From the NCBI GenBank assembly GCA_019914995.1, contig CM034130.1, positions 1,550,001 to 1,614,000 on the forward strand: a stretch of DNA of 64,000 nucleotides, in the 5' to 3' direction. Positions 1 to 11,072 of the stretch are shown piece by piece (position 1 is the stretch's first letter; each line of letters begins with the position of its first letter). The notes beneath the pieces are model-generated. The model was not told where the DNA came from. It was given only the letters and a program-made list of their open reading frames with translations, and made no database searches. The position numbers and the translations under genes were made by a program. This DNA comes from Acanthochlamys bracteata (lineage: Eukaryota; Streptophyta; Magnoliopsida; Pandanales; Velloziaceae).

Positions 1-20
1 GATGGCTTTTTTATCAACAG

Positions 21-937
21 GGAGGTCATGGAGAGGCTTGCAGGAGCAATGTCAGAACTAGGACACTTGCTTGCAGGAGCTCTAGCCGAAAATTTGGGTC
101 ACACAGGGATTACCTTCACCGAGAGCTGCAGCAAGAGCACTTGCTTCCTTCGACTGAACCGCTATCCACCCTGTCCATTCTCTCTGGAGACCTTTGGCCT
201 GACACCTCATACAGACAGTGACTTCCTCACCATCCTCCAACAGGACCGGGTTGGTGGACTGCAATTCATGAAGGATTCCAAATGGGTTGCTGTCAAGCCA
301 GATCCTGATGCTCTCATTGTCAACATCGGTGATCTCTTTCAGGTATCCTTTCCCTCAAAGTCCACAAAGAAACATCTGATATCTAGAACATGGATTACAA
401 CATCAGATTTGACATGACCTAATTTCATAATCACTGATGAGCATAAAGTTGACCTTGCAAAGAAACTCTCCAAGATTTGGTTTAGACAAGCTATCTGCAG
501 TAATATCTCAATAGCGCCATAGACTTTGTGCCAAGCTTTCCTGCAGGATCTAACTGGCCCCGCTCCAACATCAGTCCATTCTCCAAAACTATCGTGTCTA
601 GTTCATATTGATTTTTGAATTGTCTATGCAAAATATTCTTAGTAACAAGAACCGATACATCTTTCATTTCCTTTGCCATCACACTTACATTATAAGCTGT
701 TTGCAGGCTTGGAGCAACAACATATACAGGAGCGTTAAGCACAAGGTGATAGCAAACAGAGACATGGAGAGGTATTCAATAGCCTTTTTCCTGTGCCCAT
801 CATATGATTCAACCATAGGCAGCTGCAGTGAACCTTCAGTCTACAAGGGCTTCACCTTTGGTGAGTTCAGGAGACAGGTCCAAGAGGATGTCAAAAGAAC
901 TGGACAAAAAGTTGGTTTATCAAGATTTCTACTTTAG
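21..937 (+). CDS. GA2OX8: Gibberellin 2-beta-dioxygenase, C20-GA class (3' part)
   Basis: A 2-oxoglutarate/Fe(II) dioxygenase that would inactivate C20 gibberellins by 2-beta-hydroxylation in the cytosol. The gene enters from the left edge. The AG at 19-20, after a T-rich stretch, looks like a splice acceptor, so this exon probably runs 21-342 and joins 707-937, with an intron at 343-706. About 185 C-terminal residues are present. The conserved RLNRYPPCP is followed by the iron-binding HTD of LTPHTDSDFLTIL, the distal histidine in SVKHKV, and the 2-oxoglutarate arginine/serine pair in ERYSIAFF. GDLFQAWSN across the splice is typical of the GA2ox7/GA2ox8 branch. The protein ends VGLSRFLL, as family members do. 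It shows no internal stop and appears functional. The N-terminal exon(s) lie outside the window. Confidence 0.88.
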
Positions 938-3087
938 CATGACTACACAGTGTGAAACACACACACATAACAGTAACATTTCAGTCATAGAATCATAAAA
1001 AGATAACCAATTCTTTTATTCTTGTACATGGTTGCACTGAAGTCTATATCAACTTGTGCAAAATGGTCATGCGTACTAGTACCCTACATAAGATTGGGTG
1101 TATTTCTGTTTGTCATAATCTAAGAATATTATGATTTCCGAAATTACTGAACTTTATACCTTATTATTGATGTGCTTTAATCAATTATTTGTTATTGAAT
1201 ACACACATATAAAGTGAAAGCTATGAGATTTTGCTGAAAGAAGTTTATAGGGAGATAAGAACATCTTTTCTTCCCAACAACAAACAAGAAGAAGCAAAAT
1301 CCCAAAAAGCCCCCACCAACTTTTAGCTAAAATTAAATTAAGCTTGTGCCCTTGAATTCAATTTGGCTTTCCAGCATATTGGCCCTCAGCTGATAGAGAA
1401 TTAATGTTCCAAACAAGTTGTACAGTGGTTGAGGGGAAGCCACATGACTAAATAAGTTCCATGTTATCCAACTAACAAAATCTACAGATGAGGACTAAAC
1501 GGGCTGGAAGTTGTTGGCTAAACCAAACATACATTGCAGTGCAAACATTATTCGCACATGCCAGAAAGTTAAGTCCTTTTTGTAATGTATTAAAGAGGAA
1601 TGTTCTATAATATTTTATAGAACGTAAATCCTGGGAGTTTTTTAGTTTTCATTACACTAAATACCCATGCAACATTTTAAGGCGACCATATTAAAGAAAG
1701 CTTTACCACTATGAGTATCTCCTCAAATCCCTAACAGAACTCCAGCATGGGTTGGGTTGAAATACAGCCCTTGGAAAAGGTGTTGAGATGGAAGGAGATA
1801 TTTTGAAGGGAAGGATTCTCAAACTGGACTTTATGAGGGATACATCTTACTTGTAAAGTTAGACCCCCTTTCTTCATATTTTTTTATTTTTTAAGCTTAT
1901 CTGCAGTCAGCCACCAGAATAGTGTAACAAACTACCAGCATAGATCAACCCCAATTATTATAAACATAAGCTACTACAATCACAAAGCTTTTGATCCAAA
2001 AAATGATGATGGAGATCCACATAAGTTATAACCTAACCTGGTGCTTTTATGACAACTTATGTTGTCAGCACTTGCCCTGACTAACATGTTTGCATCATTT
2101 TTGCTGTGTGTGAACTGATTACACTAGCGCATTCTAGTGGTCACTAAATTTTCACCAGATATGCAGAAGTACTTAAGAACTAAGAAGGTACCTCAACTTT
2201 TTGCACTTGTAGTCCATTTGAAGATAGTACGTGACAACTTTGCGTTATGATACTTCGTCAGTGTTGCTCCTGAATCAAACGTAACACAGCTTCATAATGT
2301 TGTAAGAGGTTAAGGCTCTCTGATCCATCATAAGTTCCTATCCGAGTTTTCTTCAAGAAGGACATCTACTAGATGGAGACCATCTTGATGAGAAAAGGGT
2401 CCCAAATAGCACCCTTGTTTCAGAGTTTCCCTCCATAGGTTGTTTGACCAAGAACGTCTAGATCTAACTCAAAATACATCCTTATAATGCCAAAATGATT
2501 AAATTCCATAAGTTGTTGCATCAAGCCTGTTTGCTTTGGACAACCTATCAGAAATCAGATATATACAGCTGACTTTCAAAGGCCTTTTCTTGTGACAAAT
2601 GTTATGTGTCTGACTCAGTGTTCCCACCTTCTCAAGGGCACGCTGCAAAGAATAGTACACGTATGAGACAGAAGAATATTCATGGTAAAAGAATATTCAC
2701 TTTAGAGGATGGTCTGTATTTACAGTGATGAAGAGCAGCATGATGAAGAAACTGCAAATTTCATTAAAAAAAACGATGCTTGTGGTACTACAAGACTCCT
2801 GTTATCTAGCTATCATTTGTCCATTCACCAACATTTTGACTAAAACATTACACAAAAGCTTTTATAACAAAAGGGCTAATTTTAGTTTATAGGTATGGAA
2901 ATTAGAAGACGAATGATTTATCTCATTATATAATATACCTTTCAAATGTTGAGGGGAGCATTAGCTAAAATAATCATATAGGCAGCTGTCCCTTGGCCCA
3001 GCTGCTTGGACTTCCGAGTAACGCTGCTCTGGAGAATCCTCCCAGCCTCTAGACTCCACTAGCAGGTTAACTCTGAGTCTGAAAAGG
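938..3087. other. Intergenic spacer between converging GA2ox and PPR relic
   Basis: About 2.1 kb with only short, unsupported open frames. It holds the 3' flank of the GA 2-oxidase and the 3' flank of the decayed PPR gene. I see no gene, RNA or clear mobile element here. Confidence 0.5.
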
Positions 3088-5248
3088 TCAATAAGAGCTC
3101 ATTGGATCCCATCCTTCCAAATTCGCTTTGAGCTTTAGTAGTTCATCTCGATGGTCATCTGCTTTGTGATGAGAATCATTGTCAGCAGAAAAAGCATGAA
3201 TACCACCTTTACTCTCGACCCAACTTAATTCAGGTTCCTTATCCAACATCAACCCTTTGATATATTGCCTGATTTCAGCCACATCCTCCAATCTTCCAAC
3301 AAAAGCATATTAATTAGAAACATTAGATAAGCTGAGCCTTCTTCTGGTTCAAATGATAAAACCTTCTCCACTGCATAAATGCAGACATCCATGTTCAAGG
3401 TGACACATCAATTCAATTAAATTCTCTGTAATTCAGCAGATTTCTGTGCATAAGGTGACATTGTGATGATCTCCTTGGCTCCAGAAAGCATCCTGCTTTG
3501 CTAACTAGACCTTCCTACAGGTATATGGCTAAGCCCTGGCTTCATGCCATCACTTGCCATACAAAACCAATAGAACCTTCGCTTCTCAACCAGGCCATGA
3601 TGTTGACAAGTTGATGGCAGAGTGACAGAAGTAGCATGTTCGCACTGCAGTCCTTGCTTTCCCATTTCACTGAAGATTTAAAGGCCTTTTCAGCATTCAC
3701 ATGGTTTCCATGTGCAGCAATCACTGAATACCAACACTTCCAAATCAGGTCTTACAATTCTACGGAACACCAAACAAGCATCATCTTTGACCATCCTTAG
3801 TATATATATCAACTAATCTGGCACTTACAGAAACATCTACTTCATATCCTGATTTTTAGTGCAAGGGAGCGTATAACCTCGCCTTGATGCAGTGCTGGAA
3901 GGTAAGAAGATGAGCTCAGAGCACTGCTAAGTGAAATACTATCCACTTTATGCCCTTCATCTTGCATTTGGCAAAATTACACTAGCACTGCTTCTGCCCC
4001 GCATACCTTGAATAGCCTGCAATTATTTCCATCCAAATTTAGAAATCTTACTTAGCGATGAAGCTGAACAACTTTGGCCACAATCAGGATCGTGATTCTC
4101 AAAGTACATAGATACAAGAGTACTACCCACATAGATATGCTGTCCTCATCTGGCTTTAATGACTTGCGAATGGAGAGGCTTTCCATAAACTAAAGAGGGC
4201 AGGGAATCTGTGGCATCAGCAATAGCTGCAAAGGTATAATCATCAGGATTTAAACCTCTCTGATTGGAATTGCCGTTAGTTGTTTAGAGGCTTCTAAAGC
4301 CAATTTGACCTCTCCATTACCTGAACCCAGCTATCAATCAAATTTGAAGAAATCAAATTAGGGTAATAGATCCTGTTGAAAACATTCAGTGCAGCATCGA
4401 GGTCTCCACAGCTGTCATACATGTCAAGCACCGCGGTTCTGCAGTGTGATATAAGAGGGCAATCAGATTTAATCAACTGTCCATGCATAACTCTGCCTTT
4501 ATACTGATTGGAAGACTTGCCACAAGCACTCAAAACTAAGCAAAAGTTTGCAATACTCCCGGGTGTTATCATATCACTGTACAGCAAGCAATAAACCACG
4601 CACAATGACACAATTCTTGACATGACTCATGATCACAGAATTCCAAGCTACAACATCTCTATCTGCCATCTCACTACATATGAGTCCAGCAGCTTCATAC
4701 CTACAGCAGTCCGACTTCAGCCTAAGCAACGAAGTCTGGAAACAAATACTACCAAACGAAGTCCGACTTCATACCTACACGGGAATGACTAGCACTACTG
4801 ATCAACCAATCCCTAATTGTACACGAAGCATGGATAATGCTCGCATAAGTCAACGCATAGGGTCAGAGGCCAAATAAAGCCATTTCATTGATAAAACCTA
4901 AAGCAAAACCTCCATGACTAACCGATCTACAGTAAGCAGAGATCAAGTTGTTACAAGAAACCGTGCTTCTGCCATTCTGTCAAAACAGTTCTGTGCATCT
5001 CTGAGAGACCCAGAACGAGAGTAGAGCGAGAGAAGGTTGTAGAATAATCGAGGAGGAGAAGAAGAAGAAGCGTAGTGGTTACAAGGACATGAAGTTGGCG
5101 GGTTTTCTGAAAAAGTTTCTAGAGAAGAACATGCTTTGGTTGTCAAGTGTTGTGCTAGTAAAGCCAAGGGAATTTCAGCGCTGTGGTGAGGCCCGTGATG
5201 GCAACGACAGAGTGATGCTGAATTGGTGCGTTTTGGCGTTGCTTTCAC
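3088..5248 (-). pseudogene. Decayed PLS-class PPR gene
   Basis: Reading the minus strand downward, PPR pieces appear in the right order but in different frames. At 5248-4943 is an N-terminal part with NLLSLYSRSGSLRDAQNCFD. Near 4700-4640 is MADRDVVAWNSVI. At 4623-4294 is LVLSACGKSS with LDMYDSCGDLDAALNVF. Near 4250-4090 is GLNPDDYTFAAIADAT with VGSTLVSMYF. At 3724-3542 is a helix pair, and at 3291-3088 a C-terminal E-domain (YIKGLMLDKEPELSWVESKG). Stops and frame changes separate these pieces, for example a TGA after HSQVIKAR, so no full PPR protein can be made. PLS PPR proteins act in organelle RNA editing or processing. The layout suggests one formerly intronless gene, related to mitochondrial E-class PPRs. 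The apparent start lies within an AT-rich MITE-like sequence. Confidence 0.85.
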
Positions 5249-5438
5249 AAAAACAGTTTTTTATTTTTTAATTTCATATTTTAAAATAAATATTATATAA
5301 AATTATTTAAAATTTGAAAAATATAAAAAAATTATAAAATTTTATTATTATTTATTATTATATTTTTATTTTTAAATAAAAGTCATTTAAAAATTAAAAA
5401 TATTTTTATTTTAAAAAAAAATTATTTTAAAGCGCGCA
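5224..5438. repeat. AT-rich MITE-like element (diverged copy)
   Basis: Begins with GGTGCGTTTTGGCGTTGCTT, close to the GGGCGTTTGG-type end of the better copy at 50859-51113. It continues into A/T-only sequence with the family's TAAAATTTTATTATT stretch. The far end (AAAGCGCGC) is worn, so the boundary is approximate. It overlaps the 5' end of the PPR relic. Confidence 0.45.
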
Positions 5439-6057
5439 GAGAGCCAACAAAATTAGGGATGGAAAAGAGAGCCGAGAAACAGCCTCAAATGGAGAATGAC
5501 AAAATATAACAATATATAAGTATCATAATGTTTTTAACTTATCGAAGTAGAAAAAAACATTTCACAATTCTGAAGTGACTTTTCAATTACTCTTATTTTT
5601 TATTATATTTTAATATAAAATATAACTAATTAATCTTCATATAAAAAATATTATTAGAAGTAATTGTTTTTATGAAATTATTGTTAAATAAAAGTAATAA
5701 GTAATAAATAACTTTTTATTATTTTTATTTACTCTTACTTAAGATATATAATGTCAGATGATTTATTGAAAATAAAAATTTGAAAAAAATTTGAAATTTT
5801 TTTATTTTATAAATAATAATAACATCGTAAACATTTAAATTCAAAAAACTTATAAATATTTTTAAAATAAATCAAAAATTAAAATAAAAAGTTAAAACTA
5901 AGAAGATAATAAACAATTCGAAACGTTAAATAACTTCACTCTCTGTGAACTATGAGGCCCAGAATCAGGCCCACCCTATCTAAAGCTAAATAAAAAGTTA
6001 TAGAGAAATTAATAGAAAGAAAAAAAGAAAAAAATGACTCACTGACGCGGGTGCACC
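5439..6057. other. AT-rich spacer upstream of PEX22
   Basis: About 0.6 kb of nearly pure A/T sequence with no supported gene. The GC-richer patch at 5940-6060 carries two GGCCCA boxes, listed separately. Confidence 0.5.
5956..5973. promoter_or_regulatory. Paired GGCCCA (site II-type) boxes upstream of PEX22
   Basis: Two GGCCCA motifs, at 5956-5961 and 5968-5973, lie about 390 bases upstream of the PEX22 start codon. The reverse complement, TGGGCC, is the site II element bound by TCP-type factors in promoters of housekeeping and organelle-biogenesis genes. The role here is inferred from motif and position only. Confidence 0.35.
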
Positions 6058-6245
6058 GGGGTGTAAAATAATATTTATAAAATAAAATTTTTTTAAGAAT
6101 AAAAGATATTTTAGTTTTTTGAAAAATAAATTATATTTTTTTATTTTAAAAAAATAATAAAAAATATATAATAAAAATTTTATTTTATAAAATTTTTTTA
6201 TTAAAAATTAAAAAAATGTTGGAAAAAAGCAATCCCAAACACCCC
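6058..6245. repeat. AT-rich MITE-like element
   Basis: From GGGGTGTAAAATAAT through A/T-rich sequence to AAGCAATCCCAAACACCCC. The right end matches the CTTAGCCAAACGCCCCC end of the intact copy at 50859-51113, allowing for drift. The left end is shorter and less certain. It sits just upstream of the PEX22 5' UTR. Confidence 0.45.
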
Positions 6246-6358
6246 TAACAGTCCGAACGTGCTTGACTTGACTCTCTCTCTCTCCACCACTTCCCGGCTC
6301 CGGCCATTACCTAAATCCTGTCTTTTCTTCTATCTCGGTCAAATTCTTTTGTCAATCT

Positions 6359-9300
6359 ATGTCGGACAGAGCAGAAGATCCCGTTTCCGGTTTCGCCCGC
6401 AAGCTTCTCAGCCGTATGAGCCGAAAACTCTCCGACCTTCTCTTTATTCTAATCAATCACAAGGTAAACAATTCGACCGAGTTTTAGCTCGATTGAGATT
6501 GTTGCGGTTTGATTTGATTTGGAATTGACTTAGAGTGCGGGATCGATTGGAGCGTTGGCGGGATTCGCGATTGCGGTGGTATTTACGTGGAAATTTCTTA
6601 GATCGCCGCCGGCAGGGCAACGAAGACGACCGCCGAAGAGACGGGATGCTCCTTCAACGAGTGCTGCAGCGGGAAGCAGTAGTAGCAGTGGGAGCGGGGT
6701 CGTGGATTCGAGTACTGAAGCTGTTTCTTCTCAGCTCAGCATCAAGGAATTGGATGCTTCGCAGGTAGGGTAGGCAAGTGATGAGTTGTGAAGAATGAAT
6801 GATGTTGGTATTGAATTAAATTGACATAATTGGTTTTCAACTAAAACTTTGGCAGCTAACGTTGGGACAGATTGTAAGGATCAGACTCAGTGGGTGTCGA
6901 AAGGTATGCCTTAGTAACTCCTGATTTCTATGATATATGTGCTTAGTTTGACTCCTGATTTGCCTAGTTTCTCCCTTTCTTAGTTACCTCAACTCTTTGT
7001 TTGGATGTATGTTATTGTGCTATTTTTCACTTTCTCCACTAGCTCATAAGCTTGATAGGTTAGTTTCATATCGTTAGTTTTTATCTATCACTTGTCAGCA
7101 CTAGCTCTACTAGCTCATAAGATCGGTAAATTAATTTCACTTTATCAGTTTTATCAAACACATACCATTCTGCAAATAATAATTCAAGACAGAAGCAATC
7201 ATACATTAGTTACATAGTGCTAAGAGATCCTTATAGTATTGGAAGAACCAAGGATATAAATTTTCCAGAAGAATGGAACTCAGTTTCTTTTAGGCAATGG
7301 TCAATGGAAGAAGTAAGAAAGCAAGAATGTAGGTTTTTGCCTGCTTATTCTGCTAACCTTTTTCTTCTATATCTTGATAAATGGCTCTTGTAAGGGCTAA
7401 TGTGGGTGATATACAAGAGCTGATGATGAAACCAAAGGCATGAATTCATCTATGATCGAATTTCCATTCCTTAGGCTGTCTTGGTAAGAATCTGTTTACA
7501 AGATGATGACAGTAATAGCTGGTTCTTTTATTTTGTGCTTCTCTAACTGAGTGAGTTCTAGTAGTAAACACTGTAGTATCTGTCTAGCCCCGAACATCTA
7601 GGGTGCTGCTTCTTTTTCTAGAATTATACTGACAGTATGGTGGGTTGGAGAGAATGACTCCTACCATATTTGAAGTTTTTCTGTTGCTTAGCTGTAGGAT
7701 TTCTGTACTTTATGTAAGTAAGCTTTTAAGCATTCTAGATGCAGCCTTCATTATTTATCACAATCATTGATTGATGTTTGTAGAAATGGTGTAAGCACTA
7801 CTTTTATTTACGTGCATTAATATAACTGATGTCTGCAATTTAGTAATTTTAGTAGGACTAATGCTTAGCAAAGAATTGTCCCTGTACTCGTTGGAGCCAA
7901 CCAATTTTGCATAAATTTCACTTTCTGCAAATTGGTTTAATGATTTTGTGTTCTATTTTAATATGTATCTGCATTGCAGATGACATGTCAGTTACTCGGA
8001 GTGATTCTAGAAGAGACAAGCCTTGAGGACCTTCAGGTATGTGTGATCTGAAAGCGGTGTATCATTGCTTGCATAATTCTCCTAGTGATATAGTATGCGG
8101 TGTCTTCTTGTTGCAGAAACATGCTACTGTAAGACCTTCTGTAGTAGAAGTATTGCTTGAAATTAGCAAAGTTTGTGATCTATATTTGATGGAGACTGTT
8201 CTTGATGATGAAACTGAGGTACGGATGAAATGTTCATAAATACCGGATGTTGATTCTAATGACTTCCACTAGTGCTAGAATATTATGGTGGTGATATGTG
8301 ATTTCTGTTATTACAGTCATCACTATACTATCATTCCAGCTTCTATATGCCACTTTCTTCTTTTTTAGCTTAATACAATCTTATACTTCACTCCATAATT
8401 AGAAGTTCAATGTCCACAGGAGAGAGTTTTGTCAGCCTTGGAGAGTGCTGGAATTTTTCAAAGTGGTGGCTTAATCAAAGAGAAGGTAAAATGTGTTATC
8501 TGACACTGTAGTTTGTCCACTAGCATATGGAGGTGCTTAATAATCTTTTAACCATATCATTCATTTCATTAAAGTCGATGCAACCTTCATACTACTTCCG
8601 TTCAAGAGGCACTTATAGTTTTGCTCATCAGCTCTCTGGCTGCTGATTTTGTAACAAGTTTGTTGTCAGCTTGTCTCCATGCGACAAGTTTTAATTTTTC
8701 AATCTGTGAAGGCAGTGCCTGATTTCCTTAACATTTTCTCTTTTTTTTTTTTTTTTGTTTTGTTTTCTCACAGCTGTCTTAGTTACCAAAATGGGCAAAT
8801 GTTAGCATGAAAGGGTTATATCAGTTAAAGAGCCGAATTTTCTTAGTGCTCTTGTTGGTAAAGTTAGGTTCACATCATTATTTCTGCTATAAATTAGGAA
8901 CCACATCTCCTCCTGCACAACTTTGCAAACAATTTCTGTGTGTAGGTTTTCTGCTCATTATCTAAAGCTCATGGAGGATGCTTGATATGGCCCTTAAAAT
9001 TGATTGTATAATTACTTTTCTCTGACATTTAATAATCTGTTGCTTGACTTACTATTCTAAGTCCCACCTGCTATTTCATGTTGGACACCTTGTTCAGGTC
9101 CTCTTTTGTGGCACGGATATGGGAAGATCCTCTTTTGTTCGGCAATTGGAGGCAGATTGGCATGTTGATACAAATCTTGACATAATAACTCAGTTAGCTG
9201 TATGATTCTGTCTTCAAACATTAATTTGTGATGTTTCTGAAATTCACTTGTCTAACGTTGTCGTTTTAATATTTCAGCGATTCATCAGATACCAACTGCA

Positions 9301-9385
9301 TATTTCTCCAAACCCTTTGGGTCAAATTGCATCCAATGTGTCCACTTCAACAAGTTTGGAGCAGTTTTTTTCTTCCCTTGGGTGA
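6359..9385 (+). CDS. PEX22: Peroxin 22, peroxisomal membrane anchor of PEX4
   Basis: PEX22 tethers the ubiquitin-conjugating enzyme PEX4 to the peroxisome membrane, where it helps recycle the import receptor PEX5. Eight coding exons fit in phase: 6359-6463, 6534-6764, 6856-6903, 7980-8036, 8117-8218, 8420-8485, 9098-9199 and 9278-9385, giving 272 residues. That is close to the roughly 280 of the Arabidopsis protein. A short N-terminal segment ending in ILINHK is followed by one membrane span at about residues 38-57 (GSIGALAGFAIAVVFTWKFL). A low-complexity Ser/Arg linker follows. The folded domain carries MTCQLLGVILEE, VRPSVVEVLLEISKVCDLY, VLFCGTDMGRSSFVRQLE and QLARFIRYQLHISPNP. The start was chosen because exon 1 opens MSDRAEDPVSGF and exits in frame into the membrane exon. 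All exon junctions are phase 0. No defects seen. Confidence 0.9.
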
Positions 9386-11072
9386 TCTCAGGGAGTGTGC
9401 ACTATTGAACCCTTCTAAAATCCCTTTGCATCCCTTGGAATCATACTTATGTGCCATCTGATTTTTAGGATGTTGACAAGTTTTGTATGATGCATGTGAT
9501 TTCTATGATGTGGTGTGTATTTTAGTAGTCAGGAGCTACAGCCCTAGCATGGGGTAAAAATGTTTGTCCTTACAATTTAATATACTTGAACAGAATGTAA
9601 ATAAAAGTGGAAGCATACTTTTTCTTTCTTTTTTTACTTCTCTCTGTGATGCATTGACAATACGATGCTTTGTATATTTAGTCCTGATCTCTGCACATGC
9701 ACCTCTATAAGAATTAAAGATGTTTTATGCATTGGCAAGATGTTTTAAGCAATGGCAAAGCTTGTATCGGTTCAGCTTAGAAAATCTGGTCTCAGAACTC
9801 AACTATTACTTGCTGTAACAAAGATATGGCAATCTCCATATCTGATATAAGAGCCTGATGATTATGTTTGGAAACAACTAGTCGGTATACATCTGTTGAA
9901 TGGAAACATGTTGAGATGAAAGCTCTTTCACCTGATGTACAGATTTTATTTATGCTTGTGCTTGTGCTTATGAAATGGGTCTTAGATTGTTCATTCTCAG
10001 TGATAATCACAGGACACTTGTAAGACTTTTCCATTTATTTTAGCAATGTTTTTTTGTATTTATTGAGCCTATGCATATATAGTTGACATTATCTCAACAT
10101 CACTAGATATTATCTCAATTGTTTTCTTCTTTTCTGGAGAGGCGGTCTTATTTAAGTTGGGGTTGTTGTCTTAAGCAGGTGTCGACCAGTTCTTTTCTGC
10201 CTTCTTGGTCGTTGCTTTTAAGCAGTATACACATTGATCATACCTAACATTAATTTTGTTTTATGAAAAACATCAGGGGGTTATTTTATTGATACATTCA
10301 TGTTAATCTGTTTTATAAAAAAATAAATAAATAGATTAAAAACTTATGAAGAATAGTTTGTTTGTTTGAAATGGCAAGTAGAAGACAATTGGCAACAATA
10401 AACTACACGGGAAGAAAGTAAGATGTTGAAATATATTACGACATTTATATTATTATTGTTATTATTATTGAAATGGCAGTATTATTTTTTAATAATTTTT
10501 TAATATTTGATAATTTTAAAAAGTAAAAATATAAAAAATTTACTTTACTATTATTATTATTTAAAATAAAAAATTAAAACGTATTTTAAAAAAAGTTATT
10601 TTATAAACGTTTTCTTAAAAATAATTTCAAATATCTCTTAAATATTATATCGCTACCTTCATCGTGCTTTCGTTCATGTTAACGAGAAGTAGATCCATTT
10701 CCTTTTTCAAGAGCTCTCTAGGTAGTTAGTTATTTATTTACCATAACAATAATTAATCCCACTGTTGCTAATCACATCTCGGGTCCCCGCCTTCTTCACC
10801 CAAAAAAAAATAATAAATAAAAAATAAAGGAGTTTTAAAGGAGTTTTAAGATCGATAGAGTGATCGAGAGAGAGAGGTGGAGAAGTTTAATCATCAAGAA
10901 TACAAAAAGCAATCCCCAATTCTTTCCACTCTTTAAAGCAAAGAAATTTTCAAAAACAAAGAGAAAAATCATTCGTAAGTCTGATTTTCCATTTCGGATT
11001 CTTCTTTGAAATTTGATTTTTCAATCAATTGATCGATCCATCTCGATTGATTGGATCTGTCGTAGAGGTGGA
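9386..11072. other. Intergenic spacer between PEX22 and Lunapark
   Basis: It holds the PEX22 3' UTR, about 1.3 kb of AT-rich sequence with a likely MITE relic, and the Lunapark 5' UTR from roughly 10860. No supported gene seen. Confidence 0.5.
10440..10640. repeat. AT-rich MITE-like relic
   Basis: An A/T-only block with TAAAAAGTAAAAATATAAAA. Read on the other strand it resembles the internal stretch (ATTTTTTnGTACTTTATAAATTTT) shared by copies at 27931-28193 and 59888-60115. Ends are not recognisable and the limits are approximate. Confidence 0.3.

Noticed and set aside
491-742. Minus-strand open frame of 83 codons inside the GA 2-oxidase intron
   Set aside because: It overlaps the intron and the start of the next exon in the wrong strand and shows no domain.
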